From Sulfurovum sp. (GTDB lineage Bacteria > Campylobacterota > Campylobacteria > Campylobacterales > Sulfurovaceae): a stretch of DNA of 7,238 nucleotides. The first letter of the stretch is position 1. Each line of letters begins with the position of its first letter. The stretch is from contig JALVXW010000306.1 in NCBI GenBank assembly GCA_027038155.1, positions 1 to 7,238 of the forward strand, written 5' to 3'. The translations under genes and the position numbers were made by a program. The notes under the pieces are model-generated. The model was not told the DNA's origin. It did not search any database and saw only the letters and a program-made list of their open reading frames with translations. Shown here piece after piece: positions 5,307 to 7,238 of this stretch.

Positions 5307-5372
5307 ACAACACAAAAGATAAAATCTCTCCTATATGGCTTTAATAATAGCAAGGTTTTATCTATTTGTTGT
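5307..5372 (-). promoter_or_regulatory. Region between cobA and the regulator: A/U-rich hairpin and possible internal promoter
   Basis: Arms 5356-5372 and 5307-5324 pair in the minus-strand RNA with 16 base pairs, one U-U mismatch and one bulged G around a 31-nt loop. The core is AGAUAAAA/UUUUAUCU and the outer part ACAAC/GUUGU. It begins 15 nt after the cobA stop codon. The loop DNA contains an extended -10, TGCTATTAT (5352-5344), with only a weak -35 (ACAACA, 5372-5367), so the regulator may have its own promoter. If it does, the upper arm of the hairpin would be lost from that transcript. The two readings compete, and I cannot choose between them. Confidence 0.35.
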
Positions 5373-5387
5373 TTAAATGTTATGTTA

Positions 5388-6122
5388 TTATTTTTCAAAC
5401 CAGCTTAACTGCTCTCTCAGTTTTACTACTTCACCTACCACAATGAGTGCAGGAGTAGGAAGATCTTTTGCTTTTTCATAAATATCTTCAAGTGTGCCTA
5501 CTACAGTTTTTTCATCTGGTCTGGTTCCTCTACTAATGACTGCCACAGGATGATCTTTGGGTTTTCCTATCTCTATAAGCTTTTTGGTAATCTTTTTAAG
5601 TCGATGCAGTCCCATTAGAAAGATGATTGTATCATCTGTCTTATAGTTCTCCCAAGGAATTTGTGAGTGGTCTTTGTTGCTGGATTCATGTCCTGTTACT
5701 ACTCTAAAAGAAACAGTGACACCACGATGTGTCACAGGGATGCCTGCATATTCAGGTACGGCAACAGCAGAGGTAATACCTGGAATAAATTCAAACTTTA
5801 TGTTTCGCTCTCTCAAATAGATTCCCTCTTCTCCTCCACGTCCAAAGACGAAAGGGTCTCCCCCTTTGAGCCTTACTACTACTTCGTATTTGAGTGCTGC
5901 TTGGTAAATGGCTTCATTAATCTCTTCTTGCGGAAGCGTATGATGCGAATCTTCTTTGCCTACATAGACAAATTCGCATCCATCTTTTGCTTCTTGTAAA
6001 ATATCAGGATTTGCCAACCTATCATAGATAATGACATCCGCTTCTTTTATGACACGCAGTGCTTTGACGGTAAGAAGTTCTATATCTCCTGGTCCTGCTC
6101 CTGTTAAATAGACGTTACCCAT
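5388..6122 (-). CDS. cobA: Uroporphyrinogen III C-methyltransferase (SUMT)
   Basis: A 244-residue enzyme that transfers two methyl groups from S-adenosylmethionine to C2 and C7 of uroporphyrinogen III, giving precorrin-2, the entry to siroheme, heme d1 and cobalamin. Family motifs are complete: V-Y-L-T-G-A-G-P-G-D (4-13), Y-D-R-L-A (33-37), G-K-x4-H-x3-Q (55-65), the V-V-R-L-K-G-G-D-P-F-V-F-G-R-G-G-E-E SAM-binding loop (82-99), P-G-I-T-S-A (114-119), and a later T-H-R. Length is normal for stand-alone SUMT. The ATG abuts the nirJ stop codon with no gap, and AAGGAA about 10 nt upstream supplies the ribosome site, so it is translationally linked to nirJ. Because of this partner it could equally be named nirE; sequence alone does not separate NirE from CobA. 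Confidence 0.93.
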   Translation of the reverse strand: MGNVYLTGAGPGDIELLTVKALRVIKEADVIIYDRLANPDILQEAKDGCEFVYVGKEDSHHTLPQEEINEAIYQAALKYEVVVRLKGGDPFVFGRGGEEGIYLRERNIKFEFIPGITSAVAVPEYAGIPVTHRGVTVSFRVVTGHESSNKDHSQIPWENYKTDDTIIFLMGLHRLKKITKKLIEIGKPKDHPVAVISRGTRPDEKTVVGTLEDIYEKAKDLPTPALIVVGEVVKLREQLSWFEK

Positions 6123-7238
6123 TTATATATTTCCTTTTGTTTTATCTTCTGTCAAATAGCATGAAGGATCTTCTGCCCACATGTCACCATGTATGGCATA
6201 GGCACGACTTCTTGAACCTCCATTACAGATATTTAAATAGTTACAATTTTCACATTTTCCATCTAATTCTCGTGGATGAATACGTAATTTTTGTAGTAAC
6301 TCTGTAGGGTTATTTGTCCATATATCTGAAAAGTCTTGATTCAGTATATTGCCTATCTTTACAGGAAAAAAGGGGTCAGGTTTTACAAATCCTTCACTGT
6401 CAATATTGAGTAATTTTCTACCTGCTGAGTTTCCACCCCAATCTATAAGGCGTTTTTTCATCTCATCCGCATATTGAGGATATTTTTTTATAAATCTATC
6501 ATAAAATAAAATAGCATCCATCTCCATGTTGCCTGTAACAATCTCTATATCTCTGTTACTTTCATGATACTCAAATGCTTTATCCAAAATATAATTTACT
6601 GCTGTAATACGCTGTTCTTTACTTAAATCCATTTTAAGATTTTCAAGACCTCTGCCACTGTAGACCAAATGAGAGATATAGACTTTAGGAATATTGTGTT
6701 TCTCTGCCAATTCAAAGATAAATTGCAAATCATCATAGGTGTCTTTAGTAATAGTAAATCGTATACCTACCTTGGTCTTTCCAAAGCTATTGAGCAGGTC
6801 AACCGCTTTCATAGACTCTACAAATGAGCCTTTGAGTCCTCTAAAGGTATCATGCACCTCTGGACTACCGTCAATACTAATGCCGATATAGTCAAAGGTA
6901 TCGAGAATCTTTTGGGCATTACTCTGCTTAACATACAACCCATTGGTTGACAGATAAGTAACAATGCCTAGTTTTTTACAGCGTGCTGCAATATCAAAAA
7001 GATCTTTTCGGGTTAAAGGTTCTCCACCCGAAAAGATGAGAAATTTCACCCCATTGGCTTTGAGCTTTGGCAGTGTCTCCATAATATCTTCTGTAGTCAA
7101 AGTATCCACAGCATCCAAATCTGCCTTTGAGTAACAGTGAAGACAGCTCAGATTACAACGATTGGTAAAATTCCAAATAGCGATACTTCCATCAAGTACA
7201 CGTGCAGGCTTTTCTTCTGTTACTGATTTCAGCAAGTT
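6123..7238 (-). CDS. nirJ: Heme d1 biosynthesis radical SAM protein NirJ (5' end beyond the window)
   Basis: At least 370 residues. NirJ acts on didecarboxysiroheme, removing two propionate side chains on the way to heme d1, the cofactor of cd1 nitrite reductase. The radical SAM cluster motif is R-C27-N-L-S-C31-L-H-C34-Y-S (numbered from the TTG at 7235), followed by F-S-G-G-E-P near residue 70. The C-terminal SPASM-like region carries C328-x2-C331-x5-C337 and C359 in G-K-C-E-N-C-N-Y-L-N-I-C-N-G-G-S-R-S-R-A, then W-A-E-D-P-S-C-Y-L, a stretch typical of NirJ and the related AhbC. The frame stays open through the last codon at 7238 and the first in-window start is only a TTG, so a few N-terminal residues probably lie outside. 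The neighbours (SUMT, siroheme decarboxylase) favour NirJ over AhbC/AhbD of the alternative heme pathway. Confidence 0.88.
   Translation of the reverse strand, partial: NLLKSVTEEKPARVLDGSIAIWNFTNRCNLSCLHCYSKADLDAVDTLTTEDIMETLPKLKANGVKFLIFSGGEPLTRKDLFDIAARCKKLGIVTYLSTNGLYVKQSNAQKILDTFDYIGISIDGSPEVHDTFRGLKGSFVESMKAVDLLNSFGKTKVGIRFTITKDTYDDLQFIFELAEKHNIPKVYISHLVYSGRGLENLKMDLSKEQRITAVNYILDKAFEYHESNRDIEIVTGNMEMDAILFYDRFIKKYPQYADEMKKRLIDWGGNSAGRKLLNIDSEGFVKPDPFFPVKIGNILNQDFSDIWTNNPTELLQKLRIHPRELDGKCENCNYLNICNGGSRSRAYAIHGDMWAEDPSCYLTEDKTKGNI

Noticed and set aside
5263..5313. N-terminal extension of the regulator from a GTG at 5313
   Set aside because: The nearest GGAG is 13-14 nt from the GTG, the added residues do not resemble the family, and the ATG at 5262 has a well-spaced ribosome site.

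Overview
This window looks like part of a denitrification locus from a Campylobacterota (epsilonproteobacterial) chemolithotroph, most likely close to Sulfurovum or Sulfurimonas. That assignment rests on the low-GC coding style, a NapA whose Tat leader begins MALNRREFLKS, and heme d1 biosynthesis genes, which imply a cytochrome cd1 (NirS-type) nitrite reductase elsewhere in the genome. The genus is inferred, not proven.

Layout from left to right. Positions 1-466 (minus) hold the 5' end of napA, the periplasmic nitrate reductase catalytic subunit, with a leader and promoter region up to about 606. Positions 756-2749 hold a compact minus-strand operon of three genes, read from high to low coordinates: a TusA/DUF2249-like small protein, a 12-helix membrane protein resembling a reduced heme-copper-oxidase subunit I/NnrS-like protein, and a DUF59 (SufT/MIP18-like) protein. 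Positions 2840-3406 (minus) hold a Met8/SirC/CysG-N-type precorrin-2 dehydrogenase. Diverging from it, 3538-4533 (plus) encodes a fused NirDL/AhbAB siroheme decarboxylase. It converges on a Crp/Fnr-family regulator at 4561-5262 (minus). Upstream of that, on the minus strand, lie cobA/nirE (uroporphyrinogen III methyltransferase, 5388-6122) and nirJ (radical SAM heme d1 enzyme, 6123-7238, 5' end cut by the window).

Together, CobA/NirE, SirC, NirDL and NirJ form most of the route uroporphyrinogen III -> precorrin-2 -> siroheme -> 12,18-didecarboxysiroheme -> heme d1 precursor. The final enzymes (NirF, NirN) and NirS are not in the window. The Crp/Fnr regulator keeps the E-x-x-S-R recognition-helix signature expected to read TTGAT half-sites. 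TTGAT-N4-ATCAA-type boxes occur in the three non-coding regions that should hold promoters: before napA, before the three-gene operon, and between sirC and nirDL. At the operon and the nirDL promoter the box lies exactly 41.5 bp upstream of the start point predicted from a good -10 element. This suggests one regulon linking nitrate reduction, heme d1 synthesis and the uncharacterised operon.

The least expected signals are structural RNAs. A nearly continuous 28-bp hairpin (1091-1152) sits between the membrane-protein gene and the DUF59 gene, and a 25-bp hairpin (495-554) sits at the predicted 5' end of the napA transcript. In both, every wobble pair is G-U only in the minus-strand RNA, the sense strand of the flanking genes. 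A third, A/U-rich hairpin lies between cobA and the regulator. No tRNA, rRNA, CRISPR array, insertion sequence or integrase was seen.
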